The notes: generated by a model from the sequence alone, not told the origin. Positions 7,898-17,098 are shown, counted from the stretch's first letter. The stretch: DNA of 41,673 nucleotides from Candidatus Giovannonibacteria bacterium RIFCSPHIGHO2_12_FULL_44_22 (GCA_001778695.1 MFHU01000005.1:1-41673), one strand, 5' to 3'. Program-made: numbers and translations.

Positions 7898-10852
7898 TTA
7901 AATAGCGCGGCGGAGCCACTGGCCGGTGTATGATTTTTTATGCGAAGCGATTTCTTTTGGCGTTCCGCAGGTAATAATTTCGCCGCCGCCGGAGCCGCCC
8001 TCGGAGCCCATATCTATAATCCAATCGGCGTTTTTTAGGATGTCTAAATTGTGCTCAATGACCACCACGCTGTTTCCTTTTTCCACCAGCGCGGAGAGAA
8101 TATTTAAAAGTTTTTGAATGTCATCAAAATGCAGGCCGGTTGTCGGCTCGTCTAAAATATAAAGCGTCTTGCCCGTGGCTTTTTTGGAAAGTTCAAAAGC
8201 AAGTTTTACCCTCTGCGCTTCTCCTCCGGAAAGGGTCGTGGCGGGCTGTCCCAATTTCATATACCCCAAGCCGACATCCACTAAAGTTTTCAGGCGCTGG
8301 TCAATCTGCGGAATGTCTTTAAAAAAATTATGCGCCTCTTCTATTGATAAATCCAAAACATCAGCGATGTTTTTATTCTGATATAAAATTTCCAGAGCCT
8401 CTTTATTGTACCGCTTGCCATGGCATTCCTCGCATTCCACGTAAATATCCGGCAAAAAATACATTTCTATTTTTTTCACTCCCTGCCCTTCGCAATCCTC
8501 GCACCTTCCGCCTTTTACGTTAAAACTAAACCGGCCGGTTTTGTATCCCCTAGCGCGCGCCTCAACAGTGCTCGCGTAAATTTCGCGGACGAACGAAAAC
8601 ACTCCGGTGTAAGTGGCGGGGTTGGAGCGCGGGGTGCGCCCTATCGGCGATTGGTCCACCAACACGGCTTTATCAATATTTTCTAATCCTTCAATTTTTT
8701 TGTGCTTCCCCGGCTCTTCTTTTGAGCCATAAAAATATTTTAAAAGCGCTTTCGCCAAAATGTCGGAGATGAGCGATGATTTCCCCGACCCGGAAACGCC
8801 GGAGATAACAACCAGCTTGCCCAGTGGAATTTTAACATCAATGTTTTTTAGATTGTGCTCGGATGCGCCCTTGATAACGAGAGCCGCCCCGCGGGAAAAA
8901 GTCCGACTTTTTTGCAGATCCAAAGTCGGACTTTGAGGAGCGGGGCGGCTTTTCACTTCTTTCTTTCCGCTCAAATATTCTCCCGTCAATGTTTTAGCTT
9001 TCAATAATTCGCGATACTCTCCCTCAAAAATTACTTTGCCTCCGTGTTTGCCGGCGCCCGGACCCAAATCAATAATCCAATCTGCTTCTTTCATCGTCTC
9101 GGCATCATGCTCAACCACCAGCACGGTATTTCCCAAATTGCGAAGTTCTTTTAAAGTTTTTATAAGCCGGGCATGATCTCTTGGATGGAGGCCGATTGAA
9201 GGCTCATCCAAAACATAAATCACGCCGGTTAAAGCCGAACCTATTTGCGTGGCCAATCTCACGCGCTGGGCCTCACCGCCCGCCAAAGTCGTTGATTCCC
9301 TGTCCAAAGTCAGGTAATCTAACCCCACTTCCAGCAAAAATTCTAAACGATGTTTTATTTCCTTAATCAAGGGCTCTATAGGTTTAGCTATTGAAATTTC
9401 TTTTTCTCCGCCCGAGGCGAGATCTCGCCCCTTCGGGGCGGAAAAAAATTCTTTTGCGCCGGATACGGAAAGCTCCGCGACCTCTGAAATATTTTTATCA
9501 AAAAATTTCACAGAGAGCGCTTCCGGTTTTAGGCGGCGCCCCAAACAAGCCGGACAAATTTCCACTTTCATGTATTTTTCAATCTCTTCCCTCGTCCACT
9601 CCGACGCGGTTTCTTTCCACCTGCGTTTTAAGTTTTCAATCACGCCCTCGAATTTCTTTTCACTATTTTTATCTTCGCCGTATAAAATTATTTTTTTGAT
9701 TTTTTCCGGAAGCTTAGCATACGGAGTATTTAGTGAAAACTTATGCCTCTCCGCTAAATCGGAAAGTATCCACCAATACCACGACTGCCTGCCTCGACTT
9801 GCGTCAGGCAAGGCGGGTCTTCCTGCCTTATGCGAAGCCGTCCCGCCTAGACTCGATCTAGTCGAGGCTGGCGCCCAGGGGCGGATGGCACCTTCGGCTA
9901 GAGTCAGTTTTTCATTTGGCACGATTAGTTTCGGGTCAACTTCCAAAGTGCTTCCCAAGCCGGTGCAATGCGGGCAGGCGCCGTATGGAGAATTAAACGA
10001 GAATAATCTCGGTTCAATTTCCGGAAGTGATACGCCGCAATCGGGGCAGGCAAAGTGCTCCGAAAATAAATTATCGTTAACCAAAACCAAGCCCTTGCCA
10101 ATTTTTAAAGCGGTTTCCAAAGATTCGCGAAGCCGCGGCCTATCCAATTCTTTATCCACCAAAAGCCTGTCAACAATAACTTCAATGGTGTGGGTTTTTT
10201 TTGGGTTCAAAACTTTTCCTTCTGCCTCCTCAATGCGAACGGCTTCTCCGTCAATCCGCACTCTTATAAATCCGCCGCGGCGGATTTCCTCCAAAACCGA
10301 CCGATGCTCGCCTTTTTTCCCGCGAACTATCGGCGCCAAGATAGTAACTACGCCAGCCGGGAAGAAGTCCGACTTCTTTGGGGATTTGAAGCCGGACTTC
10401 GAGGAGGATGGTGCGGTCTTCAAAATCGCGCGCAAAATTTCATCAACATTTTTCTTGCCGATTTTTTTACCGCACTCCGGGCAATGCGCCACTCCGGCGC
10501 GGGAAAATAAAATTCTCAAATAATCATAAATCTCCGTGATTGTTCCAACCGTGGAGCGCGGATTTTTTGCCACGCTTTTTTGGTCAATGGCGATAGAAGG
10601 AGAAAGCCCCGAAATGGAATCTACGTCCGGCTTTTCTTTGACGCCCAGAAATTGGCGGGCATAGGTAGAAAGAGATTCCACAAACCTTCTTTCGGCTTCA
10701 GCGTAAATCGTGTCAAAAGCCAAAGAAGATTTACCGGAGCCGGAAAGGCCGGTTATCACCACGAGCTTATTTTTAGGAATATCTAAATCAATACTCTTTA
10801 GATTATGCGTTCTCGCTCCGCGGATTTTAATGTATGGCCCATTTTTTAGCAT
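7898..10852 (-). CDS. uvrA: Excinuclease ABC subunit UvrA
   Basis: 984 aa; two Walker A motifs ([20 protein letters not shown]), zinc-finger CxxC pairs, ABC signatures. Confidence 0.98.
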   Translation of the reverse strand: MLKNGPYIKIRGARTHNLKSIDLDIPKNKLVVITGLSGSGKSSLAFDTIYAEAERRFVESLSTYARQFLGVKEKPDVDSISGLSPSIAIDQKSVAKNPRSTVGTITEIYDYLRILFSRAGVAHCPECGKKIGKKNVDEILRAILKTAPSSSKSGFKSPKKSDFFPAGVVTILAPIVRGKKGEHRSVLEEIRRGGFIRVRIDGEAVRIEEAEGKVLNPKKTHTIEVIVDRLLVDKELDRPRLRESLETALKIGKGLVLVNDNLFSEHFACPDCGVSLPEIEPRLFSFNSPYGACPHCTGLGSTLEVDPKLIVPNEKLTLAEGAIRPWAPASTRSSLGGTASHKAGRPALPDASRGRQSWYWWILSDLAERHKFSLNTPYAKLPEKIKKIILYGEDKNSEKKFEGVIENLKRRWKETASEWTREEIEKYMKVEICPACLGRRLKPEALSVKFFDKNISEVAELSVSGAKEFFSAPKGRDLASGGEKEISIAKPIEPLIKEIKHRLEFLLEVGLDYLTLDRESTTLAGGEAQRVRLATQIGSALTGVIYVLDEPSIGLHPRDHARLIKTLKELRNLGNTVLVVEHDAETMKEADWIIDLGPGAGKHGGKVIFEGEYRELLKAKTLTGEYLSGKKEVKSRPAPQSPTLDLQKSRTFSRGAALVIKGASEHNLKNIDVKIPLGKLVVISGVSGSGKSSLISDILAKALLKYFYGSKEEPGKHKKIEGLENIDKAVLVDQSPIGRTPRSNPATYTGVFSFVREIYASTVEARARGYKTGRFSFNVKGGRCEDCEGQGVKKIEMYFLPDIYVECEECHGKRYNKEALEILYQNKNIADVLDLSIEEAHNFFKDIPQIDQRLKTLVDVGLGYMKLGQPATTLSGGEAQRVKLAFELSKKATGKTLYILDEPTTGLHFDDIQKLLNILSALVEKGNSVVVIEHNLDILKNADWIIDMGSEGGSGGGEIITCGTPKEIASHKKSYTGQWLRRAI
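8882..8950. repeat. Palindromic element inside uvrA (family 2, copy a)
   Basis: 11-bp perfect outer IR AGCCGCCCCGC/GCGGGGCGGCT plus inner AAAGTCCGACTTT/AAAGTCGGACTTT; 69 bp = 23 codons. Confidence 0.75.
9406..9447. repeat. Palindromic element inside uvrA (family 1), shared with ftsK
   Basis: Contains GGCGAGATCTCGCC and CGCCCC-TTC-GGGGCG; encodes [15 protein letters not shown]. Confidence 0.78.
9791..9868. repeat. 78-bp multi-stem palindromic element inside uvrA (family 3)
   Basis: Outer GCCTCGACT/AGTCGAGGC; nested GGCGGG/CCCGCC; CTCGA-tctag-TCGAG; 78 bp = 26 codons; peptide [26 protein letters not shown]. Confidence 0.75.
10358..10409. repeat. Palindromic element inside uvrA (family 2, copy b)
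   Basis: GAAGTCCGACTTC...GAAGCCGGACTTCGAGGAGG aligns with the copy at 8882..8950. Confidence 0.75.
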
Positions 10853-10908
10853 GAATGAGTAATCTTACACCCCTTGTCAAGCAAAATCAAGGTCATAAGA
10901 TAAGGAAT

Positions 10909-12216
10909 ATGGCTTTGAAGCTGTTTTATCGGAAAATACCGCAATCGCCGGGGGTCTATTTTTTTAAAGATAATCGCGGCAAAACACTATATATAGGAAA
11001 GGCGGCGAATCTACACGCCCGACTACGATCACGTATACTACCCAAAAAAACCAAATCTATTTCTTGGGAAGTGTTGAATTCCGAGGTGGAGGCGCTGATA
11101 CGAGAAGCTGAATTGATAAAAAAATACCGGCCAAAATATAATATTCTGATGAGGGACGACAAGCAATATTTTTATGTGGGATTTACTAGAGAAAAATATC
11201 CCAAAATCTTTATCACGCACCAACGAAAAGAAAAAGCCGATTACATCGGCTCATTTATCGAAGGCGGAGCGTTGCGATCTGTTCTTAAAACTTTGCGCCA
11301 AGCGTTTCCATATTGCACATGTCGGAAATCCCACAAGCGATTATGCCTCAACGCGAGAATTGGGAGATGTTTGGGATTTTGCTGTTTACAAGACGAAAAT
11401 CAGCAAATTTTTTCGCGCTTAACCCTCCCTCGAAGCTCGGGGGGCTCCGACGCGTCTCAAAAATCTGCTAATTTTCGTTTTTACAAAAAAAATATCCGCG
11501 CCGTCAAACAAATTCTTTCCGGAAAAAATCGATCGCTTACTAAAGCTTTTAAAAAAGAAATGTGTCGGCTTTCAGACGCCAAAAAATACGAAGATGCCGG
11601 AAAAATCAGGGACCAAATTTACGCGCTGGAAAAAATTTTTGAACACCGGGGAGTAATTAAACATGACCTGCCGGCGGAATTTTCCAAAGCCCTGCGGGTT
11701 TTAGAATCAATTTTGGGCGTATCCGGCATCAATAGAATAGAAGCGTATGATATCGCGAATATCCAGGGAAAATTCGCCTATGGCTCAATGGTTGTATTCG
11801 CGAATGGAAAAATTGACAAAGATTCTTACCGTATTTTCAAAATTAAAACCGTTAAAAAATCAGACGATCCGGCGATGATTAAAGAAGTTTTATTACGCAG
11901 ATTAAAACACCGCGAGTGGCCGTATCCGCAAGTGATTTTAATTGACGGAGGTAGGGCGCAATTGAATGCGGCGGGGTTAGAAATTAGAAATTTGAAATTA
12001 GACATTAAAATAATCGCCCTCACTAAAAATAAAAAACATATCGGCGACCATGTTTTTATCCAAAATCACCGGGAACCAATTTCCTTAAACCAACTTCCCG
12101 AACCGCTCAAAAATTTTATTTTACACTTAAATAATGAAGCACATAAGTTTGCGATAAATCATTACCGCAGATTACATAGAAAAAGTTTGCTGACGACGAA
12201 GTTTACCCCGCATTAA
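10909..12216 (+). CDS. uvrC: UvrC-like GIY-YIG excinuclease subunit (short form)
   Basis: SPGVYFFKDNRGKTLYIGKAANLHARL GIY-YIG domain; UVR motif; RNase H-like IEAYDIANIQGKFAYGSMVVF; start placed at MALKLF after ATAAGG (ORF track starts at 10855). Confidence 0.9.
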   Translation: MALKLFYRKIPQSPGVYFFKDNRGKTLYIGKAANLHARLRSRILPKKTKSISWEVLNSEVEALIREAELIKKYRPKYNILMRDDKQYFYVGFTREKYPKIFITHQRKEKADYIGSFIEGGALRSVLKTLRQAFPYCTCRKSHKRLCLNARIGRCLGFCCLQDENQQIFSRLTLPRSSGGSDASQKSANFRFYKKNIRAVKQILSGKNRSLTKAFKKEMCRLSDAKKYEDAGKIRDQIYALEKIFEHRGVIKHDLPAEFSKALRVLESILGVSGINRIEAYDIANIQGKFAYGSMVVFANGKIDKDSYRIFKIKTVKKSDDPAMIKEVLLRRLKHREWPYPQVILIDGGRAQLNAAGLEIRNLKLDIKIIALTKNKKHIGDHVFIQNHREPISLNQLPEPLKNFILHLNNEAHKFAINHYRRLHRKSLLTTKFTPH

Positions 12217-12235
12217 GCTATGCTTTAGTGCGGGG
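12206..12235. repeat. Palindrome containing the uvrC stop codon
   Basis: CCCCGCA...TGCGGGG with additional inner pairing; TAA at 12214-12216 lies in the left arm. Confidence 0.6.
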
Positions 12236-12285
12236 CCCACCGATTCGCGATTTCCCATTATAGAAAATCACACAGAAAGCATCTG

Positions 12286-12315
12286 TTGACATAATCCCTT
12301 GCCCCATGCTAACCT
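12286..12315 (+). promoter_or_regulatory. Promoter upstream of the secG leader element
   Basis: TTGACA-18 nt-TAACCT, about 10 nt before ATG at 12325 (left flank of the element). Confidence 0.6.
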
Positions 12316-12327
12316 TAGTAAATAATG

Positions 12328-12458
12328 CCAGGTAGTGAAATTTCGCATCACGGCGAAGCCGTTAAGTAGCTACTTTGGCAATGCTCTCAAACGTGATATT
12401 GTTTGCTAAAAATAAATATAGTTTAAATTATAAAATAATGCGAAATTCTACTACCTGG
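12328..12458. mobile_element. MITE-like inverted-repeat element A at the secG start codon
   Basis: TIRs CCAGGTAGTGAAATTTCGCAT / ATGCGAAATTCTACTACCTGG (19/21), flanked by direct repeat AATG (12324-12327, 12459-12462). Confidence 0.7.
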
Positions 12459-12459
12459 A

Positions 12460-12678
12460 ATGCGTAATTTACTCCTGTGGATACAGATTGCGGTTTCCGT
12501 GCTATTGGTTACGGCTATTTTGCTTCAGCAAAAAGGCGCGGGCCTGGGCGCTGCTTTCGGCGGCTCCGGCCAGATTTACCGCTCAAAAAGGGGCGTGGAA
12601 AAAAGCTTATTTATCGGCACTATTATTCTCACGATTTTATTCGTTGCAATAGCTTTATTCAACCTCATTATTAAATAA
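12460..12678 (+). CDS. secG: Preprotein translocase subunit SecG
   Basis: LLQQKGAGLGAAFGGSGQIYRSKRGVEKSLF. Confidence 0.93.
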   Translation: MRNLLLWIQIAVSVLLVTAILLQQKGAGLGAAFGGSGQIYRSKRGVEKSLFIGTIILTILFVAIALFNLIIK

Positions 12679-12687
12679 ATAATTCTT

Positions 12688-14271
12688 ATGCGAGCTGAAA
12701 TTCTCGTGCTCATCGTGCTCGTGCTCATCGCGCTGGTATCGTTTCTGGGCATACTTACGGAACTGAATAAAAAATACGGTGTGGAAACTCCGGCTTTTGG
12801 GGGGACGCTACGCGAAGGCATTTTAGGCAACCCCCGTTTTATAAATCCGCTTCTAGCCCAATCGGACGCCGACCGCGACATGGTTTCTTTGGTTTACACG
12901 GGCCTCATGCGTTATGACAAAAACGGCGAACCGCAGCCGGCGCTCGCCGAAAAATACGAGGTTTCGGAAAACGGCCTTGCTTACACCGTTACTTTAAAAA
13001 ATAAACTTTACTGGTCGGACGGTAAAAAACTTAACGCCGACGATATTTTATTTACAATTTCTCTGGCAAAAAATCCTCTGGCCCAAAGCCCCAAGCGGGC
13101 CAACTGGGAAGGAGTGGGCGCGGAAAAAGTTGACGACCTGACAATCCGCTTCCGCCTCAAAAAAGCTTACGCGCCGTTTTTAGATAATCTAACGCTGGGG
13201 ATTCTGCCAAAACATGTCTGGGAAAAAATTCCCGCTTCTCAAATCGCTTTGGCGGAATTAAACACCGCACCCGTGGGCTCCGGCCCTTATAAATTAAACT
13301 CTTTAACTCATGATTCTCTGGGGTCAATCGTGGCCGCGAATCTCGCCACCAATAAATATTTCGCTTTGGGTAGGCCGCACATACAAACAATCTCGTTGAA
13401 ATTTTATCCCAATGAAGATTCTGCTTTGAAAGATCTCGGAAGCGGATTTATTGATTCTTACGGGGCGATTTCTTCCAAAAACATAGCCGAGCTGGGAGAG
13501 CGCGTAAAAATTCAACAAATATCTTTAGAGCGCACCATAGCCGCTTTCATTAATCAAGGTGCGCAAAAATCTCTGGCTTCGTACGATATGCGCAAAGCAC
13601 TTAATTTGGCAGTGAATAAAAAAGCGCTGGTTGAAAAAGTGCTTGGCGGTTATGGCAAAACAATTGATGGGCCGCTCCCCTGGCCGGCCCAAACCGAAAT
13701 ATACGATCCGGAAACCGCTAAAGGTATCGTGGCCAAAAGTAAAAAAGAAATCAGATTCACTTTAACCACAGGCCAAACCGCGGAACTTATGGAAATAGCC
13801 GAAGAATTAAAAAATATGTGGGAGGGTGCGGGGTTTAAGGTTGATATAAAAACTTTCCAGGTTGCGGACTTAGAACAAAGCGTAATCGGTCCAAGAAGAT
13901 ACGATATTTTTCTTTACGGCCAGGAAGTGGTCGGAAAAAATCCCGACCCGTTCGCTTTCTGGCATTCCAGCCAAAGAAATTATCCCGGATATAACATCGC
14001 GCTTTACGCCAATTCTAGGGTGGACAAATTATTGGAGCAGGTCCGGGTGGAGCAGGACGATACCAAGCGCGCGAGCCTCTATAATCAAATTCAAAATGAA
14101 ATCAAAAAAGATCTGCCGGCAATTTTCCTCTTTACGCCTTCGTATCTTTACGCAGTGCCGCAAAATCTGGGTGGCGCGGACATTAAAACGGTGGATACCG
14201 GCTCAGACAGATTCGCGACAATTTACGATTGGTATTTAGAAAGAACATATGTCTGGAAAATATTTAAGTAA
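12688..14271 (+). CDS. Peptide ABC transporter substrate-binding protein (SBP_bac_5)
   Basis: GNPRFINPLLAQSDADRDMVSLVYTGLMRYDKNGEPQPALAEKYEVSENGLAYTVTLK. Confidence 0.9.
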   Translation: MRAEILVLIVLVLIALVSFLGILTELNKKYGVETPAFGGTLREGILGNPRFINPLLAQSDADRDMVSLVYTGLMRYDKNGEPQPALAEKYEVSENGLAYTVTLKNKLYWSDGKKLNADDILFTISLAKNPLAQSPKRANWEGVGAEKVDDLTIRFRLKKAYAPFLDNLTLGILPKHVWEKIPASQIALAELNTAPVGSGPYKLNSLTHDSLGSIVAANLATNKYFALGRPHIQTISLKFYPNEDSALKDLGSGFIDSYGAISSKNIAELGERVKIQQISLERTIAAFINQGAQKSLASYDMRKALNLAVNKKALVEKVLGGYGKTIDGPLPWPAQTEIYDPETAKGIVAKSKKEIRFTLTTGQTAELMEIAEELKNMWEGAGFKVDIKTFQVADLEQSVIGPRRYDIFLYGQEVVGKNPDPFAFWHSSQRNYPGYNIALYANSRVDKLLEQVRVEQDDTKRASLYNQIQNEIKKDLPAIFLFTPSYLYAVPQNLGGADIKTVDTGSDRFATIYDWYLERTYVWKIFK

Positions 14272-14274
14272 ATT

Positions 14275-14949
14275 ATGGAACTATCCAAAAGAACAATTTT
14301 TGAAATGAAACCGGTTTTTAAAAATCGGGAATCTATAGAAAGCGACGCTGATATGTATTTAGTAGAAAGAGGCGTAAAAAATACTGAGGAATTAAGTTAT
14401 GACCTCACGACCATCAAACCGATAAAAATTGGCATGGAGTTTGCAAAAACATTCGGGCATTATCATTCAAAATTAATTTTGCCGGAATTATACGAGGCTC
14501 TCTCGGGTTATGCTTATTCATTGATTCAAAGATATGAACATACTCCGAATAACATAAAAGAGGCATACATAATAGAAGCTGAAATAGGCTGGAAGATAAT
14601 TGTTCCGCCAGGATTTGGACACGTGAGTATAAATATTGGAGATGATGAGCTAAAACTTGCGAATTGGGTTGGGTCGGTAATTCGTGATTATGATCCTTTC
14701 AAAAATTTAAGAGGCGCTTGCTATTATGTTCTGGATGCGGGAGAATCTATAGAATTCAAGAAGAACTTAAATTATAAGTCAGTCCCAGAAATTAAAAAAT
14801 TAAAACTCCGAGATATTCCTGAGCTGGGCATTTATAATGACGCCTCGCGCCCAATTTCAGATATTCCGGCTAAAAAACTGGACTGGCTCGCGCATCCGGA
14901 AAAATACGAAAAATCATTAACAATCAAAAATTTATATAGGGAAATTTAA
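14275..14949 (+). CDS. Cupin-type glucose-6-phosphate isomerase (archaeal-type GPI family)
   Basis: KTFGHYHSKLILPELYEALSGYAYSLIQ...PPGFGHVSINIGDDELKLANWV. Confidence 0.85.
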   Translation: MELSKRTIFEMKPVFKNRESIESDADMYLVERGVKNTEELSYDLTTIKPIKIGMEFAKTFGHYHSKLILPELYEALSGYAYSLIQRYEHTPNNIKEAYIIEAEIGWKIIVPPGFGHVSINIGDDELKLANWVGSVIRDYDPFKNLRGACYYVLDAGESIEFKKNLNYKSVPEIKKLKLRDIPELGIYNDASRPISDIPAKKLDWLAHPEKYEKSLTIKNLYREI

Positions 14950-14953
14950 TCGA

Positions 14954-15034
14954 GGGCAGGTGGTGAAACGGCAGACACGTACGCTTCAGGAGCGTATGCC
15001 GAAAGGCGTGGGGGTTCAAATCCCCCCCTGCCCA
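14954..15034 (+). tRNA. tRNA-Leu (anticodon CAG)
   Basis: Acceptor GGGCAGG/CCTGCCC; anticodon arm TACGC-TTCAGGA-GCGTA; T arm GGGGG-TTCAAAT-CCCCC; discriminator A. Confidence 0.95.
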
Positions 15035-15081
15035 TAAAATTATTATCAGCTAATATTATTAAAATTAAATAAAAAAATATG

Positions 15082-15218
15082 TCAGATAGTAGAATTTTGC
15101 ATCATCCCGCCTTGTGGGATAAATCTAATACCTGGCCATATACAAATAATTTATATATATTAAAAGTCGATAAGTTTAATAAAATTATTATTAATTAATG
15201 CAAAATTTCACTACCTGA
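15082..15218. mobile_element. MITE-like inverted-repeat element B at the rnj start codon
   Basis: TIRs TCAGATAGTAGAATTTTGCAT / ATGCAAAATTTCACTACCTGA (18/21), flanked by direct repeat TATG (15078-15081, 15219-15222). Confidence 0.7.
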
Positions 15219-15219
15219 T

Positions 15220-17040
15220 ATGCCGCCAAGACAAGAACATCATCAAAGAACTAGAATTAGAACTCTGCACGGCGCAGGGACGGTTACGCGCCGCACCTCC
15301 GCTTCGGAGCGCAAATTTCGCAAAGAAGGGTCGCTTACAGGCCACGAAGCGCACGGCCACGCCAAGGCCTTGAAGCACGACACGGTTTACTATGTTCCCT
15401 TGGGAGGATTGGAAGAAGTCGGCCGCAACTGCTCGTTTTTTGAATACAACGATGAAATTGTAATCATTGACATGGGCATACAATTCCCCGAAGAAGAAAC
15501 TCCAGGCGTGGATTGGATTATCCCTAACACGAGTTATCTTGAGAAAAAAAAGAAAAATATCAGAGGACTTTTGATAACCCACGGGCACTATGACCACTTC
15601 GGCGCGATTCCCTACGTTTTGGAACGGCTCGGTAATCCGACCATCTATGGCACGCGACTGATCAGAGAAATAATTCAAAAACGTTTAAGCGAAACGCCCA
15701 ACGTTCCGAAGATGCACTTCATAGAAATTAAAAATCACGACACCGTAAAACTTTCCGAACATTTTACCGCGGAATTTTTCGGTGTAAGCCATACCGTGCC
15801 CGACACCACTGGCGTCGCGCTCCACACGCCCGCCGGTGTCATGGTGCACTTTGCCGATTTCCGGCTTGATTACGACCAAGAAGACACAGTCCAAAACCTC
15901 CAGGAGTTTGAACGGCTCTCCAAGCTCGGCATCCATTCGCTGTTTTTGGACAGCACCAACGCGGACTTTGAAGGCCATTCGGTGTCGGAAAAATTGGTTG
16001 AAGCCAATCTTGAAAAAACATTTTTAGCTGCCGAGGGCCGCATCATTCTCTCCACCTTTGCCTCAATGATCACCCGCATGGCGGAAATCGTAAAAATTGC
16101 CGAAAAAATCGGACGCAAAGTCGTCATCAACGGCAGGAGCATGAAGGATAATTTGGAGATAGCGAAACAACTCGGGTATATCAAATACAAGCCGGACACG
16201 CTCGTGCGAATTGAGGAGCTCCACAAGCACAAAGACAACAAAATTCTTATTCTTTCCACCGGCGCTCAAGGCCAGAAAAGCGCCGGCCTGATGCGTATCG
16301 CGAACGGCGAACATAAGCAAATCCATATTAAGCCCGGCGACACGCTTATTTTTTCGTCCTCGGTTATTCCCGGCAATGAACGCGGCGTGCAAACGCTCAA
16401 AGATAATTTCGCGCGCCAGGGCGCAGTCGTTATCACCAATAATGACTTAGACATTCATTCATCGGGCCACGCCCCGGGCGATGACCTGACAATGATCGCG
16501 AAAATTTGCAAGCCAAAATTTATTATTCCGATTCACGGCTTCTATTTCAAACGCGCGGCCAATATTCAGAATATGAAAAAAATAGGAATCGGCAAAGAAC
16601 GCGTCATCTTGATGGACAACGGCCAGGTGGCCGAGTTAAGCCGAGACAACATAGTGGTCACCGACAAAACCGTTGATGCTTTTTATGTTTTGGTGGACGG
16701 CTTGGGCGTGGGAGACGTAAAAGAAGTCGTGTTGCGGGACCGCCAAATGCTTTCTCAAGATGGAATATTTGTAATGATCGCGGCAGTGGACGCTCAAACA
16801 GGAAAAGTCAAAGGTTCGCCGGATATTATCTCGCGAGGATTTATTTATTTAAAAGAATCTCATGAGCTTCTCGCGCAATCGCGGCATCTGGTGCGAAGAG
16901 TGATAGAAGAATCCACCACCAAAATGCACCCAATTAATTGGACACATGTTCGCGACAACGTCCGCGAAAAACTCGGCTCATTCCTTTTCCAAAAGACAAA
17001 AAGAAGGCCTATGGTACTGCCTGTAATTATTGAAGTGTAA
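15220..17040 (+). CDS. rnj: Ribonuclease J
   Basis: LLITHGHYDHFGAIPYVL metallo-beta-lactamase motif; beta-CASP; SSGHAPGDDLTMIAKICKPKFIIPIHG. Confidence 0.97.
   Translation: MPPRQEHHQRTRIRTLHGAGTVTRRTSASERKFRKEGSLTGHEAHGHAKALKHDTVYYVPLGGLEEVGRNCSFFEYNDEIVIIDMGIQFPEEETPGVDWIIPNTSYLEKKKKNIRGLLITHGHYDHFGAIPYVLERLGNPTIYGTRLIREIIQKRLSETPNVPKMHFIEIKNHDTVKLSEHFTAEFFGVSHTVPDTTGVALHTPAGVMVHFADFRLDYDQEDTVQNLQEFERLSKLGIHSLFLDSTNADFEGHSVSEKLVEANLEKTFLAAEGRIILSTFASMITRMAEIVKIAEKIGRKVVINGRSMKDNLEIAKQLGYIKYKPDTLVRIEELHKHKDNKILILSTGAQGQKSAGLMRIANGEHKQIHIKPGDTLIFSSSVIPGNERGVQTLKDNFARQGAVVITNNDLDIHSSGHAPGDDLTMIAKICKPKFIIPIHGFYFKRAANIQNMKKIGIGKERVILMDNGQVAELSRDNIVVTDKTVDAFYVLVDGLGVGDVKEVVLRDRQMLSQDGIFVMIAAVDAQTGKVKGSPDIISRGFIYLKESHELLAQSRHLVRRVIEESTTKMHPINWTHVRDNVREKLGSFLFQKTKRRPMVLPVIIEV
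17011..17040 (+). repeat. Left copy of the rnj 3'-end direct repeat (att-like)
   Basis: ATGGTACTGCCTGTAATTATTGAAGTGTAA; matches 18610..18639 at 29/30. Confidence 0.9.
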
Positions 17041-17060
17041 AAAAGCAAACAACAATAAAA

Positions 17061-17081
17061 AAACCGGGGTAATTCCGGTTT
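17061..17081 (-). terminator. Terminator between rnj and the convergent 72-aa gene
   Basis: AAACCGG-N7-CCGGTTT, T-run on the minus strand; possibly bidirectional. Confidence 0.65.
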
Positions 17082-17098
17082 GGCAGCTTTATAAATTA

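Noticed and set aside
9570-10523. 317-aa plus-strand ORF antisense to uvrA
   Set aside because: Opposite the conserved UvrA coding frame; sequence is a low-complexity shadow translation.
15211-16454. Minus-strand ORFs antisense to rnj
   Set aside because: Shadow ORFs of the RNase J frame with no recognisable domains.
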